From positions 21,890 through 85,889 of the forward strand of contig JAIYAU010000060.1 in NCBI GenBank assembly GCA_027488865.1: a stretch of DNA of 64,000 bases, given 5' to 3'. Position 1 is the stretch's first letter; every line of letters starts with the position of its first letter. The notes beneath the pieces were generated by a model. The model was not told the origin of the DNA and did no database searches. It saw nothing but the letters and a program-made list of their open reading frames with translations. Source of the DNA: Cytophagaceae bacterium (GTDB taxonomy: Bacteria; Bacteroidota; Bacteroidia; Cytophagales; UBA9547). A program made the translations under genes and the position numbers. Below are positions 18,240 through 27,190 of the stretch, one piece after another.

Positions 18240-19505
18240 TTAGTGACTTAATTTTATCAACTTTTTAATCATTTGAGAAGTATCATTGCTAAGTACAATA
18301 GAATAAATTCCTGGTGGCAATGACATCACATTCACTAACTCCCCACCCTCTGGTTGTAATTTCAATACTGTACTACCAGTATTGTTGATAATCGTTAACT
18401 TAGACCATCCATATGGCATTTTTATTTCGTCGTTAAATGGATTCGATATATAAAAAGGTTCAACATGATTATCGCCAATTGTCTCCTCTGAAGTTATTAG
18501 GCTAGATATAGCAAGTTTTGATAATACAGGAAGGTGGTCAGAATTAGCATATAAAGCATTAATAACTGCCGAAGGAGCTGAACTATTAGCGGGCGTGAAC
18601 AAATCACCATCAAATCTTTTTCCGTCTTGTCCACAAGTGATATATGTATTTTCGACATATTTTATTCGTTTATCACCATTCATTATGTCATCAGAAAGAA
18701 GAATAAAATCAAATCTATCGTCCATACCACTTGTAGCTCCACAGTCGCCTTGGTTGGTTATTCGAGGAGATTGTGTATGGTATAGCGCAAAGTCTGAATT
18801 ATTAGACCAAACTCCTGGCTTATTAACAGGGTCATTAAATCTTAAGTTTGTTTTAGCTGGATTGATCAGATTTTGGTAAGCCTTTTCAGAACTTGTGTAT
18901 AAATTTAAGTCTCCAGCAAAGACATAATTTGCTTTGGTATTTGCGGGGGTGGTATTGTTTAAGTAATTCATGGCATTATTTACCATATTTTCTCTTGAAC
19001 TTGCATCAGTAGGCGTATTGCTTGCCTTTAGATGTGCTATTATAAAAGTGATAAAAGTGGTGTCTTTGGAGGTGGAAAGCTTAGGGTCATTATAATACAT
19101 TTTGTAATGCACTATGTCTCTCACCGAGGTATTAGACACCTTTTGGGAGTATAAGGTTAATTTTTTAGAATTATAAGCTAAACCATCTACAATATCAGAG
19201 GCATTGGCTTGATTTGAAAATGCGCCAACTTTCCAAGTACCTATTCCATTGTCATTAAGCGCATAGTCGCGTAGGTTATCTAGATAAATTTGACCTATAC
19301 CGATTTCATTTAAACAAATGACATCCGGTTTGTAGTGGTTTACAATTGTTGTTATGAATGCGTTTTTTTCTAAAGTTGATCTTGGTGTACAACCAATTCC
19401 AGATCCTCCGTATTGCAGAAGATTATAAGACATCACTGTTAATGTATCTTGAGCATAAACTGATACAGTTAACAAAACCAACAAAACTTTTATAATCTTA
19501 ATCAT
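18240..19505 (-). CDS. secreted endonuclease/exonuclease/phosphatase-family protein with T9SS-like tail
   Basis: A 421-residue exported protein. Residues 1-19 are a signal peptide ending in YAQ. The EEP domain covers about 21-335: MSYNLLQYGG, catalytic Glu67 in CLNEIG, His158 in IIAHLK, Asp199 and Asn201 in GDLNLY, and Asp323-His324 in SDHLPV. All residues expected for a magnesium-dependent phosphodiesterase are present, so an active DNase or phosphodiesterase is likely. The C-terminal 75 residues (SNPFNDEIKM, LTIINNTGST, LPPGIYSIVL) form a divergent T9SS sorting tail. First gene of the three-gene cargo operon. In ExeM-like enzymes EEP and OB-fold parts sit on one chain; here they are on separate genes. 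Confidence 0.87.
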   Translation of the reverse strand: MIKIIKVLLVLLTVSVYAQDTLTVMSYNLLQYGGSGIGCTPRSTLEKNAFITTIVNHYKPDVICLNEIGIGQIYLDNLRDYALNDNGIGTWKVGAFSNQANASDIVDGLAYNSKKLTLYSQKVSNTSVRDIVHYKMYYNDPKLSTSKDTTFITFIIAHLKASNTPTDASSRENMVNNAMNYLNNTTPANTKANYVFAGDLNLYTSSEKAYQNLINPAKTNLRFNDPVNKPGVWSNNSDFALYHTQSPRITNQGDCGATSGMDDRFDFILLSDDIMNGDKRIKYVENTYITCGQDGKRFDGDLFTPANSSAPSAVINALYANSDHLPVLSKLAISSLITSEETIGDNHVEPFYISNPFNDEIKMPYGWSKLTIINNTGSTVLKLQPEGGELVNVMSLPPGIYSIVLSNDTSQMIKKLIKLSH

Positions 19506-19683
19506 AAACTTTACCTAATATACAAAGGTAATACTAAAATATGTCTAAGATTTTAAGTTAAAATTATCTGTTTGTTATGAATTGCTTATTTTGGAAAAGA
19601 AAATTTGGATATAAATTAATGTAAGATGTATTGCTTTTGTTAAAATTTTAAATTTAAATTACTAAAGTTTATTACCATTTAGA

Positions 19684-21210
19684 TTATTCCACCATTAACT
19701 TAAAGGTTTCTGAAGTATTATTAGTTAGTGTTTTTGCAATGTATATGCCCTTGTTTCCTAAGATAATATCGTGAATATCTGATAATTCTTTATTATACAA
19801 CACCCTGCCCCCAATATCATAAATGGTACAACTAAATTCAGATTCACTACTAATTTTGACGTTATTGTTCAAATAAGATATTTCATAGTTGGTTGATTTG
19901 GTCATTGGGATTTTGGTATCGGTTGAAACACTCAATGGGATGGAACTAGTTGTAAATGAATTAATATTAAATTCTCCTTGTTCTACAAAAATTCTTAAAA
20001 CCCTTGTACCTGCAGTTAAATTGATATTATTAATATTAACGTCACTCCAATTTTGCCAACCTCCAGTACTATTGACGTTAACACTCCCTGTTTTGTTGAC
20101 CCCATCTTGCTCAAGTCTAAACTTTGACCCACCTACGTTGCTTGCTACTCTAAAAGTAAGGTTATAAAGACCTGTAATCGGTACGTTTACAGTATACTCA
20201 AGCCATTCATTTGCACCTACATATCCTACGTTATAGCCGCCTCCTGCATCAGTACATACCTCAATATCAACGGGTGTATTTCGGTATGCCCCACCTTTGT
20301 TAGCATTGTCATTATCATAAAATGCACTTCCACAGCCTTTATCAAAATTTTCTGCTTCAATCTTAGCTGGTAAATTTAGAGTACCCAAATAAGGAAGTTG
20401 AGTGGAGCTCGTTTGATAACCATAAACCCTTATGTAATCAACTTCCATAGTAGGTTTTGTCAACGCGACAAGATTTTGGTCGGTTGTGCCAGTAAACCAT
20501 CCTCCCACTGCTGTGTTTAAAATAATATAAAAATTATTGTTCCATGGCCATACATTGTTTGTAGATTGTGGATTAAGATTATTAGGTACTCTTGTAATTG
20601 TTTTAAACAATACGCCATCGAAGTACCATCTAATATAATCTGGCTCCCATTCTACTGCATATATATGAAAATCAGCAGAAAGATCCGCGCTATGGTCATA
20701 AGTGGTTCCATCATATTGGTTATTAGGCCAAGGGCTTCCATAATGCACTGTTCCTACGGTTCTTTGCATAACATCTCCCCTATTTTCCATGATATCGATT
20801 TCACCAGTCATAGGCCAATTGTTACCCGTACTTAACATCCAAAATGCGGGCCACAAACCCCTACCTTTTGGTAACTTTATTCTACTTTCAAACCGCCCAT
20901 ACGTTTGGCTAAATTTATTTTTTGTGGTTATCTTAGTTGAACTAAAGTTACCTCCTCCCAAATTTTCTTTTTTAACCCCTATTACCAAATTACCACCTTG
21001 TAGTTTGTGGTTATTTTGAGTATAATACACCAATTCATTGTTTCCCCAACCACATAAAGATGGACATCCATCGCCCAAATCAAATGCCCATTTATTTAAA
21101 TCGAGTGTAGTGCCATCAAACTCATCTTGCCAAACCAGTTGTTCAAAACATTGACCAAAACTAGTATAAGAAACTAACGCAGCTAGAAATATTAGAATAT
21201 TTTTTATCAT
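19684..21210 (-). CDS. secreted GH16 beta-glucanase with CBM6 and T9SS-like tail
   Basis: A 508-residue exported hydrolase. Residues 1-19 are a signal peptide (SFGQ). The GH16 catalytic domain is at about 22-264, with nucleophile Glu137, Asp139 and acid/base Glu142 in EIDIMENRG, and the flanking GLWPAFWML and WDxEWEP-type segments. This is the laminarinase-like GH16 group acting on beta-1,3 or mixed-linked glucans; exact substrate is inferred. A CBM6 carbohydrate-binding module follows at about 281-420 (IEAENF, NVGYVGANEWLEYTV). The last 70 residues (CTIYDIGGRVLYN, GIYIAKTL) are a shortened T9SS sorting domain. Its own transcription unit, 178 bases upstream of the nuclease-like operon. Confidence 0.92.
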   Translation of the reverse strand: MIKNILIFLAALVSYTSFGQCFEQLVWQDEFDGTTLDLNKWAFDLGDGCPSLCGWGNNELVYYTQNNHKLQGGNLVIGVKKENLGGGNFSSTKITTKNKFSQTYGRFESRIKLPKGRGLWPAFWMLSTGNNWPMTGEIDIMENRGDVMQRTVGTVHYGSPWPNNQYDGTTYDHSADLSADFHIYAVEWEPDYIRWYFDGVLFKTITRVPNNLNPQSTNNVWPWNNNFYIILNTAVGGWFTGTTDQNLVALTKPTMEVDYIRVYGYQTSSTQLPYLGTLNLPAKIEAENFDKGCGSAFYDNDNANKGGAYRNTPVDIEVCTDAGGGYNVGYVGANEWLEYTVNVPITGLYNLTFRVASNVGGSKFRLEQDGVNKTGSVNVNSTGGWQNWSDVNINNINLTAGTRVLRIFVEQGEFNINSFTTSSIPLSVSTDTKIPMTKSTNYEISYLNNNVKISSESEFSCTIYDIGGRVLYNKELSDIHDIILGNKGIYIAKTLTNNTSETFKLMVE

Positions 21211-21439
21211 AATAAGAAGTTTGATACTCTGTTTACAGGATTATTCATAGATTATATTGCAAATTTCTGACATATATTTTACTTAAACAAATTTATTATT
21301 AAATAAATAACTGAAATGCAGATACTTATAAAATAATATTACGCCTAAAGAACACTGACTTAGTAACAAAAAATGTGTCGATTTACAAATACGTGGCTTT
21401 GAAGAAACAATACACTTTCGGTTAAAAACATTTTAAAAA

Positions 21440-21604
21440 TTATGAATTGGCTTCCTTTTTGAATCCATAAGGACAGTGCTTACAGCCACATTTACAACAA
21501 TACCCACGTTTGAGGTGAAATTCTTTAGTAAATACCAAAAGGCCTTGGTCATTATAATAATACATAGGTGTAGATTCTTTGGGTATGTCCTGTTTCTTTT
21601 TCAA
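21440..21604 (-). CDS. DUF5522-like Cys-rich mini-protein
   Basis: Too short for routine gene finding. From TTG at 21604 it encodes 54 residues, from the internal ATG at 21565 only 41. The core YYYNDQGLLVFTKEFHLKRG followed by CC-x-C-x-C-x-x-C and PYGFKK matches small proteins known in Bacteroidota as DUF5522, which carry HLKRGYCC and CRHCPYG. The five Cys and His suggest a zinc site. Function is unknown. The longer form is favoured because KKKQDIPKEST before the core has a codon-like composition and the family usually exceeds 45 residues. Divergent from rocD. Confidence 0.7.
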   Translation of the reverse strand: MKKKQDIPKESTPMYYYNDQGLLVFTKEFHLKRGYCCKCGCKHCPYGFKKEANS

Positions 21605-21667
21605 TACTATAAATATAAATTCTATACTTATTATTTAAAATTGAAACCTTAGTTCGAGCATTTTGTT

Positions 21668-21675
21668 TAATTTTG
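21668..21675 (+). promoter_or_regulatory. candidate -7 box of rocD
   Basis: TAATTTTG matches TAnnTTTG and lies 17 bases before the ATG at 21693. The nearest TTG upstream is about 24 bases away, longer than usual. Confidence 0.35.
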
Positions 21676-21692
21676 GGTTCTTTAATAATATT

Positions 21693-22925
21693 ATGGTAAG
21701 TAACGTAGAAATTGGTCAAAGTGCTATAGAATTGGAGGATAAGTATGGTGCGCACAATTATCATCCGCTGCCTGTGGTCTTAGCTAAAGGAGAAGGGGTG
21801 CATTTGTGGGATGTAGAGGGTAAGCACTACTATGACTTTCTATCAGCCTATAGTGCTGTAAACCAAGGGCATTGTCATCCTAGAATTATCTCGACATTAA
21901 TTGAGCAAGCCAAAACATTGACCTTAACGTCACGTGCATTTTACAATAACAAATTGGGTGCTTGTGAAAAATTCATGGCACAGTTATTTGGTTATGATAA
22001 GGTGTTAATGATGAACTCAGGAGCTGAAGCAAATGAAACCGCCTTAAAACTTACTAGAAAATGGGGTTATACTAAAAAAGGAATTCCTACCAACCAAGCT
22101 ATTATTGTTGCCGTTGAAAGAAATTTTCATGGGAGAACGTTAGGAATTATATCTGCTTCAACAGACCCTGATTCTACTAATAACTTTGGCCCTTTTATGC
22201 CCGGCTATCAGGTCATTCCTTATAATGACACTGCTGCACTTGAAGAAGCACTTAAAAACCCAAATGTTGCAGGTTTTTGGGTAGAACCTATTCAAGGAGA
22301 AGCGGGTGTATTTGTGCCCGACGCAGGCTACTTGTCTAAAGCTAGGGAACTTTGCACCAAATACAATGTTCTCCTTTTGATGGATGAAATACAAACTGGT
22401 CTTGGACGAACTGGGAAATTATTGGCAGGAGACCACGAAGACATAAAAGGAGATATTTTAATATTGGGTAAAGCTTTATCGGGAGGTACCATGCCAGTAT
22501 CTGCTATACTGGCCAATGATGATGTCATGCTATGTATAAAGCCTGGTGAACACGGTTCTACCTTTGGAGGGAATCCATTGGCTGCTGTAATCGCAGTTGA
22601 GTCACTCAAAGTACTGTTGGATGAACACCTAATTGAGAACTCTGAAAAAATGGGTCAAATTTTTAGAGATAGGATGACAGCCTTACAGTCTCGAACAGAA
22701 CATATAACTTTGGTGAGAGGTAAGGGTTTGTTAAATGCGGTAATAATAAAACCAACCGATGATGGCCGTACGGCATGGGACGTGTGTATGTCACTTAAAA
22801 ACAATGGACTATTGGCTAAGCCCACCCATGGCCATATTATAAGATTTGCTCCTCCATTAATCATAAACGAAGCACAAATGAACGAGTGTTGTGGTATTAT
22901 TGAGGATGTAATATCAAATTTTTAG
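21693..22925 (+). CDS. rocD: ornithine aminotransferase
   Basis: PLP-dependent class III transaminase converting ornithine and 2-oxoglutarate to glutamate-5-semialdehyde and glutamate. The 410-residue product from the ATG at 21693 begins MVSNVEIG; an earlier TTG would add ten residues without conserved content. Diagnostic parts are [29 protein letters not shown], the [14 protein letters not shown] cofactor site, [22 protein letters not shown] and the Schiff-base Lys in [14 protein letters not shown], all as in the OAT subfamily rather than acetylornithine transaminases. It serves arginine/ornithine catabolism or proline supply. Confidence 0.95.
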   Translation: MVSNVEIGQSAIELEDKYGAHNYHPLPVVLAKGEGVHLWDVEGKHYYDFLSAYSAVNQGHCHPRIISTLIEQAKTLTLTSRAFYNNKLGACEKFMAQLFGYDKVLMMNSGAEANETALKLTRKWGYTKKGIPTNQAIIVAVERNFHGRTLGIISASTDPDSTNNFGPFMPGYQVIPYNDTAALEEALKNPNVAGFWVEPIQGEAGVFVPDAGYLSKARELCTKYNVLLLMDEIQTGLGRTGKLLAGDHEDIKGDILILGKALSGGTMPVSAILANDDVMLCIKPGEHGSTFGGNPLAAVIAVESLKVLLDEHLIENSEKMGQIFRDRMTALQSRTEHITLVRGKGLLNAVIIKPTDDGRTAWDVCMSLKNNGLLAKPTHGHIIRFAPPLIINEAQMNECCGIIEDVISNF

Positions 22926-22994
22926 GCGTTTTATTATTTTAATTTATCAACTTTCATGTTTTCTAGTCGTAAGAAGGGTTAAATTACCCTTTTT

Positions 22995-24623
22995 ATGATT
23001 CAAGAAACCACTAGTAACGAGCATTATAATAAAAATCTCATTCATGGCCTTCATGCTAAATTAGCTAAGGCCTATCTCGGCGGAGGAGATAAAAAACTCA
23101 ACCAACAAAGGGAGTTAGGTAAACTTACCGCAAGAGAGAGAATTGCAACTTTGTTAGACCAAGACTCATTTTTTCTTGAAATTGGCGCTTTAGTCGGTGA
23201 CGGAATGTACGAAGAGTATGGAGGCTGTCCTTCAGGCGGGGTGATTACTGGTATTGGATATATACATGGCAAACAATGCATTGTGGTGGCTAACGACGCA
23301 ACAGTTAAAGCTGGGGCGTGGTTTCCAATTACCTCCAAGAAAAATTTAAGAGCTCAAGAAATAGCTATTGAAAATCAACTGCCCATTATTTACCTTGTAG
23401 ATAGCGCTGGTATATTTTTACCCCTGCAAGACGAGGTTTTTGCTGATAAGGAACATTTTGGGCGTCAGTTTAGAAATAACGCAATTATGTCCTCTCAAGG
23501 TATTATACAAATAGCCGCCATAATGGGAAGTTGCGTAGCAGGTGGAGCATATTTACCCATCATGTGCGATGAGGCAATGATTGTCGACAAGACAGGATCA
23601 ATTTTTTTAGCAGGTTCTTATCTAGTAAAAGCAGCAATAGGTGAAGATATAGACAATGAAACGTTAGGAGGTGCTACTACACACTGTGAAATATCAGGTG
23701 TTACAGATTACAAATTCCCAAACGACAAAGCTTGTTTACAGTCTATTCGAGACATTATTTCAAAAATAGGTGATGTTCCAAAAGCTGGATTTAACAGAAT
23801 TGCACCTGTTTTGCCTCAAAAGAATCCTTTAGATATTTATTCACTTCTACCAGCTGATCGAACTAAACCTTATGATATGATTGAAATTATCAATCGTATC
23901 GTTGATGGGTCAGAATTTGAAGAATATAAAAAACTTTATGGACAATCTATCATATGTGGTTTGGCAAGAATTGACGGCTGGGCAGTAGGAATTGTGGCAA
24001 ACCAAAGAAAAATGGTAAAGTCTAAGAAAGGTGAAATGCAAATGGGTGGAGTAATTTACTCCGATTCTGCTGATAAAGCCGCACGTTTTATAATGAATTG
24101 CAACCAGAAAAAAATACCGCTGGTATTTTTACAAGATGTTACAGGTTTTATGGTAGGTAGCAGGGCAGAACAAGGTGGAATAATCAAAGATGGGGCAAAA
24201 ATGGTGAACGCAGTGGCCAATTCTGTGGTTCCAAAATTTACAGTGGTTATAGGAAATTCTTATGGAGCAGGCAATTATGCCATGTGTGGAAAAGCGTTTG
24301 ACCCAAGATTGATTATAGCTTGGCCTACCGCCCAAATTGCTGTGATGAGCGGAAACTCAGCGGCCAAAACCTTGCTTCAAATAAAGGTCTCTACACTCAA
24401 AGCACAAGGCAAGGTGATATCGGCCGAGGAAGAAAAATTGTTATTAGATGAAATTATCACAAGATATAATGACAAAACTAGCCCATATTATGCAGCCTCT
24501 CAGTTATGGGTAGATTCAATAATTGATCCAATTGATACAAGAAAAGTACTAAGTGCAGGCATTGAAGCGGCAAATAACGCTCCTATCCAAAAAAGATTCA
24601 ATGTAGGATTAATACAAACTTAA
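22995..24623 (+). CDS. acyl-CoA carboxylase carboxyltransferase (beta) subunit
   Basis: Biotin-dependent carboxyltransferase of the propionyl-/methylcrotonyl-CoA carboxylase group, 542 residues. It carries GKLTARERI near residue 45, NDATVKAGAWFPITSKK, VDSAGIFLPLQDEVF, MGSCVAGGAYLPIMCDE (N-terminal crotonase half) and, in the second half, QDVTGFMVGSRAEQGGIIKDGAKMV and GNSYGAGNYAMCGKAFDPR with oxyanion-forming Gly residues. The IFLPLQDEVF and AGAWFP segments resemble methylcrotonyl-CoA carboxylase beta most. The biotin-carrying alpha subunit is not adjacent. It lies 69 bases after rocD on the same strand, so the two may be cotranscribed. Confidence 0.92.
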   Translation: MIQETTSNEHYNKNLIHGLHAKLAKAYLGGGDKKLNQQRELGKLTARERIATLLDQDSFFLEIGALVGDGMYEEYGGCPSGGVITGIGYIHGKQCIVVANDATVKAGAWFPITSKKNLRAQEIAIENQLPIIYLVDSAGIFLPLQDEVFADKEHFGRQFRNNAIMSSQGIIQIAAIMGSCVAGGAYLPIMCDEAMIVDKTGSIFLAGSYLVKAAIGEDIDNETLGGATTHCEISGVTDYKFPNDKACLQSIRDIISKIGDVPKAGFNRIAPVLPQKNPLDIYSLLPADRTKPYDMIEIINRIVDGSEFEEYKKLYGQSIICGLARIDGWAVGIVANQRKMVKSKKGEMQMGGVIYSDSADKAARFIMNCNQKKIPLVFLQDVTGFMVGSRAEQGGIIKDGAKMVNAVANSVVPKFTVVIGNSYGAGNYAMCGKAFDPRLIIAWPTAQIAVMSGNSAAKTLLQIKVSTLKAQGKVISAEEEKLLLDEIITRYNDKTSPYYAASQLWVDSIIDPIDTRKVLSAGIEAANNAPIQKRFNVGLIQT

Positions 24624-24695
24624 AACTAGTATTATTGATTCCAGGTGTTATAATTAAGAAAATAAGCCCTTAAATGGTGATATTTGAAATTAGAA

Positions 24696-24734
24696 ACATA
24701 CAGAGAAGGGAGTTTTCATCCCTTCTCTGTATGT
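24696..24734. terminator. perfect 16-bp hairpin between convergent genes
   Basis: ACATACAGAGAAGGGA (24696-24711), loop GTTTTCA, TCCCTTCTCTGTATGT (24719-24734). The stem is perfect, but neither side has a real T run. It sits five bases from the ppa stop and probably terminates or protects both convergent transcripts. Confidence 0.6.
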
Positions 24735-24738
24735 AACT

Positions 24739-25302
24739 TTAGTATAACAACATTTCGTTGTCTCCAATTAATTCGGTTTTCTTTTCTTGATATAAATCCA
24801 AAGCAGCTTGTATAATTTTATAAGCTGCATCTTTATCTAAAAATTTCTCTACAATTACTTCCTTGTGCTCCAATTTCTTGTAGTCTTCAAAGAATCTTTG
24901 TATTTGTAACATGGTATGTCTTGGTAACATATCTAAGTTATCAATGTGATTCACAGACATGTCATTTTTAGCAACAGCGATAATTTTATCATCTTGTTCG
25001 TTATTATCTATCATCTGCATTACACCAATTACCTTTGCTTCCACTAAGCAAAGAGGTACCGCATCCACAGAGCTAATCACAAGAATATCGAGCGGATCTT
25101 TATCGTCACAATAGGTCTGAGGAATAAAGCCATAGTTAGCGGGATAATGCACTGCAGAAAAAAGAACACGATCAAGCTTAATCATCCCGGTTTCTTTATC
25201 TAGTTCATATTTGGCTTTTGAATCTCTCGGGATTTCAATGATTGCATTTACAAATTTTGGCGCCTCTTTTCCAAAACTCACACTGTGCCAGGCATTTAGC
25301 AT
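24739..25302 (-). CDS. ppa: inorganic pyrophosphatase (family I)
   Basis: Hydrolyses pyrophosphate to phosphate in the cytoplasm. The 187-residue protein has the family I marks: [22 protein letters not shown], and the metal site [10 protein letters not shown] with the three Asp; the acidic/Lys segment [11 protein letters not shown] supplies further ligands. It is a little longer than the 175-residue E. coli enzyme. ATG start at 25302. Single gene, converging with the carboxylase gene. Confidence 0.95.
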   Translation of the reverse strand: MLNAWHSVSFGKEAPKFVNAIIEIPRDSKAKYELDKETGMIKLDRVLFSAVHYPANYGFIPQTYCDDKDPLDILVISSVDAVPLCLVEAKVIGVMQMIDNNEQDDKIIAVAKNDMSVNHIDNLDMLPRHTMLQIQRFFEDYKKLEHKEVIVEKFLDKDAAYKIIQAALDLYQEKKTELIGDNEMLLY

Positions 25303-25541
25303 ACTCTATAAATTTAAATGGTTATTGTTTTTATTTATGACCAATCGAATCATCGACAAATATACTTGTTTAAATAATCAAATTGTAATTTAACAAGAAT
25401 ATTTAATGAGAGAATAGCAAAAATTACATTTTCTAAAGTGTTGATTAGTATCTAATTGCTATATAATATAACATTTTATCTTTAAAAAGTACCACAACTA
25501 GCCCTAGCTTAAATTAGTACAATTGCTAGATTGAAGTGTTA

Positions 25542-26297
25542 TTAGTGGCCATTTTCGTTGTGATTATGAATACTATGTAAATTTTCAGAATTACTAGCAT
25601 GTGTTATTTTCTTAGGCTCCAATTCTAGGATTATGTTATCTTCGTAAATTAGTGCTAGTGGTTGCCATCCTAGCTTAAAATAAGATGGATCTGAAAAAAC
25701 TGTATAACCTTCGTTCTTAGTTGGTTGTAAATCTATTGCAAAAATTTCCTCCACAATACCACCTTGTAAGATGGGTTTATAATAGGTTATTTTAGAAGAA
25801 CGATACTCTTTACCAAACACATCTTTAACGGTAATTAGCGCCTTAAATGCTTTAATATTTTTATTGCCAATGTTTCTCACTGCAAGGGAGCAAGTGAGCA
25901 AAGTACCTCTAAGTGCTATTGAGGTATCTTCAAAGTTCATAAACAATGATTTTTTAATTTCCAGGGTGATCTTTTTCGATTCCTTTGCTTCAAAATCGGC
26001 CTCAACATCCTTAAGTTCCTTTTCTTTGGTTAATTGTGCCTGTTCTAAAATATCTCTATAGCTTGCGCCTAGTTCCATAACCGAAGGATTAATTAACCCA
26101 TTTTTTATCATAAATTCTGACATTACTTTTTCTTCGGTTGAATCAATTTTGCCAAGTTCTACGATTCTTTTAAAATCTTTTTCTACAGTTTCCTCATTGT
26201 ACTCCTTATCAAGTGGGTTGCTACATGAAGTAAAAAACATGGCCAAAACAGAAAAAATGGCGTAGCAGATGGCTAACCTTAAATTAATAGATTTCAT
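25542..26297 (-). CDS. lipoprotein with His-rich tail, in bestrophin operon
   Basis: A 251-residue lipoprotein with a hydrophobic signal segment ending in FTSC (Cys25). Residues about 35-105 are strongly charged and helical. The C-terminal part (about 110-225) is beta-rich, with a CSLAVRNIGNK segment like the extracellular domains that measure chain length of substituted backbones, but I assign no family. The last 15 residues contain five His (HSIHNHNENGH), which might bind metal. Its ATG overlaps the stop of the upstream bestrophin gene by one base, so it is translated from the same message. A periplasmic partner of the channel is an inference. Confidence 0.7.
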   Translation of the reverse strand: MKSINLRLAICYAIFSVLAMFFTSCSNPLDKEYNEETVEKDFKRIVELGKIDSTEEKVMSEFMIKNGLINPSVMELGASYRDILEQAQLTKEKELKDVEADFEAKESKKITLEIKKSLFMNFEDTSIALRGTLLTCSLAVRNIGNKNIKAFKALITVKDVFGKEYRSSKITYYKPILQGGIVEEIFAIDLQPTKNEGYTVFSDPSYFKLGWQPLALIYEDNIILELEPKKITHASNSENLHSIHNHNENGH

Positions 26298-27190
26298 TAG
26301 CTTTTGATTAATTTTTGATCATTTGTTTTCAAAATTTCTTGAACGGATATTTTAAGCGACTTGCAAATACCGTCAAATGGAAGATCATTTTCATCTTGTC
26401 CAAATGGATCTTCTATTTCCTCCCCTATCACGTCCAGACCTACCATTGCATAAAAAATGAGCATGACAATGGCAACACTCCAAGAGCCAAGATCATGAAT
26501 AAAGCCAAAAGGTATGATCAACATAAATATAAACAAGAATTTTTTGAGGTGGATGGCGTATGAAAAAGGTATAGGGGTTGAGTGGATTCTTTCACAACTA
26601 CTGATTACCTCATTTGCCTCGTCAATGTGCTTACTAACCTCTAAAAACTGCATGTCAGTAATAACTTTATCTTTGTATAGCTTGGTCATGCGATCACTAA
26701 TAAGAGTAAGAAAATAAGTAGGCACATGATAAAGTTTTTTGGCCATGGTTTCTTCTATAAATCCAGGATAAATCTCCTCTAATTCACTTGCCTTAATACC
26801 GTCTCTTAAATGTTCTTTCAACGAGAATGCGTGATTACTAATCATTTTGGCAAAAAACTCCCTATTATCCTTGTCGTCGATAGGCACAAAGGAGTTAATT
26901 TTAATAGCTAGATTTTTCCAGTTATAGCCCAGTTTCGAAAGTAGTTTTCTACCTTCCCACCAACGGTCGTAAGCAGTGTTGGTTCTAAACACCAACAACA
27001 AACCCAATACTATACCCAAAATGGAGTAAATATATGTCGGTGGTCTAAAATCGATGTGAAAAACGTTTTCTTCCAGGTAATCGCATATGAAGGCATACAC
27101 TCCTGCCACGCACATACTTACAAGCAACGTACGTAGGGTTTTAGTTCGATGAAAATCAAAAAGTATGGCAAACCAAATTTTCTTATCCAT
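26297..27190 (-). CDS. bestrophin-family ion channel, second copy
   Basis: A 297-residue bestrophin-family (UPF0187) membrane protein. Prokaryotic members form pentameric channels, in characterised cases cation- or anion-conducting. It shows the family core FRTNTAYDRWWEGRK near residues 63-77, preceded by two membrane segments (about 20-38 and 47-63), and further segments at about 215-255; the late motif DVIGEEIEDPFGQDENDLP matches the calcium-clasp region of the family. Its start overlaps the upstream bestrophin gene by 8 bases and its stop overlaps the lipoprotein start by one base. The two paralogs are diverged, so a heteromeric channel is possible. Confidence 0.88.
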   Translation of the reverse strand: MDKKIWFAILFDFHRTKTLRTLLVSMCVAGVYAFICDYLEENVFHIDFRPPTYIYSILGIVLGLLLVFRTNTAYDRWWEGRKLLSKLGYNWKNLAIKINSFVPIDDKDNREFFAKMISNHAFSLKEHLRDGIKASELEEIYPGFIEETMAKKLYHVPTYFLTLISDRMTKLYKDKVITDMQFLEVSKHIDEANEVISSCERIHSTPIPFSYAIHLKKFLFIFMLIIPFGFIHDLGSWSVAIVMLIFYAMVGLDVIGEEIEDPFGQDENDLPFDGICKSLKISVQEILKTNDQKLIKS

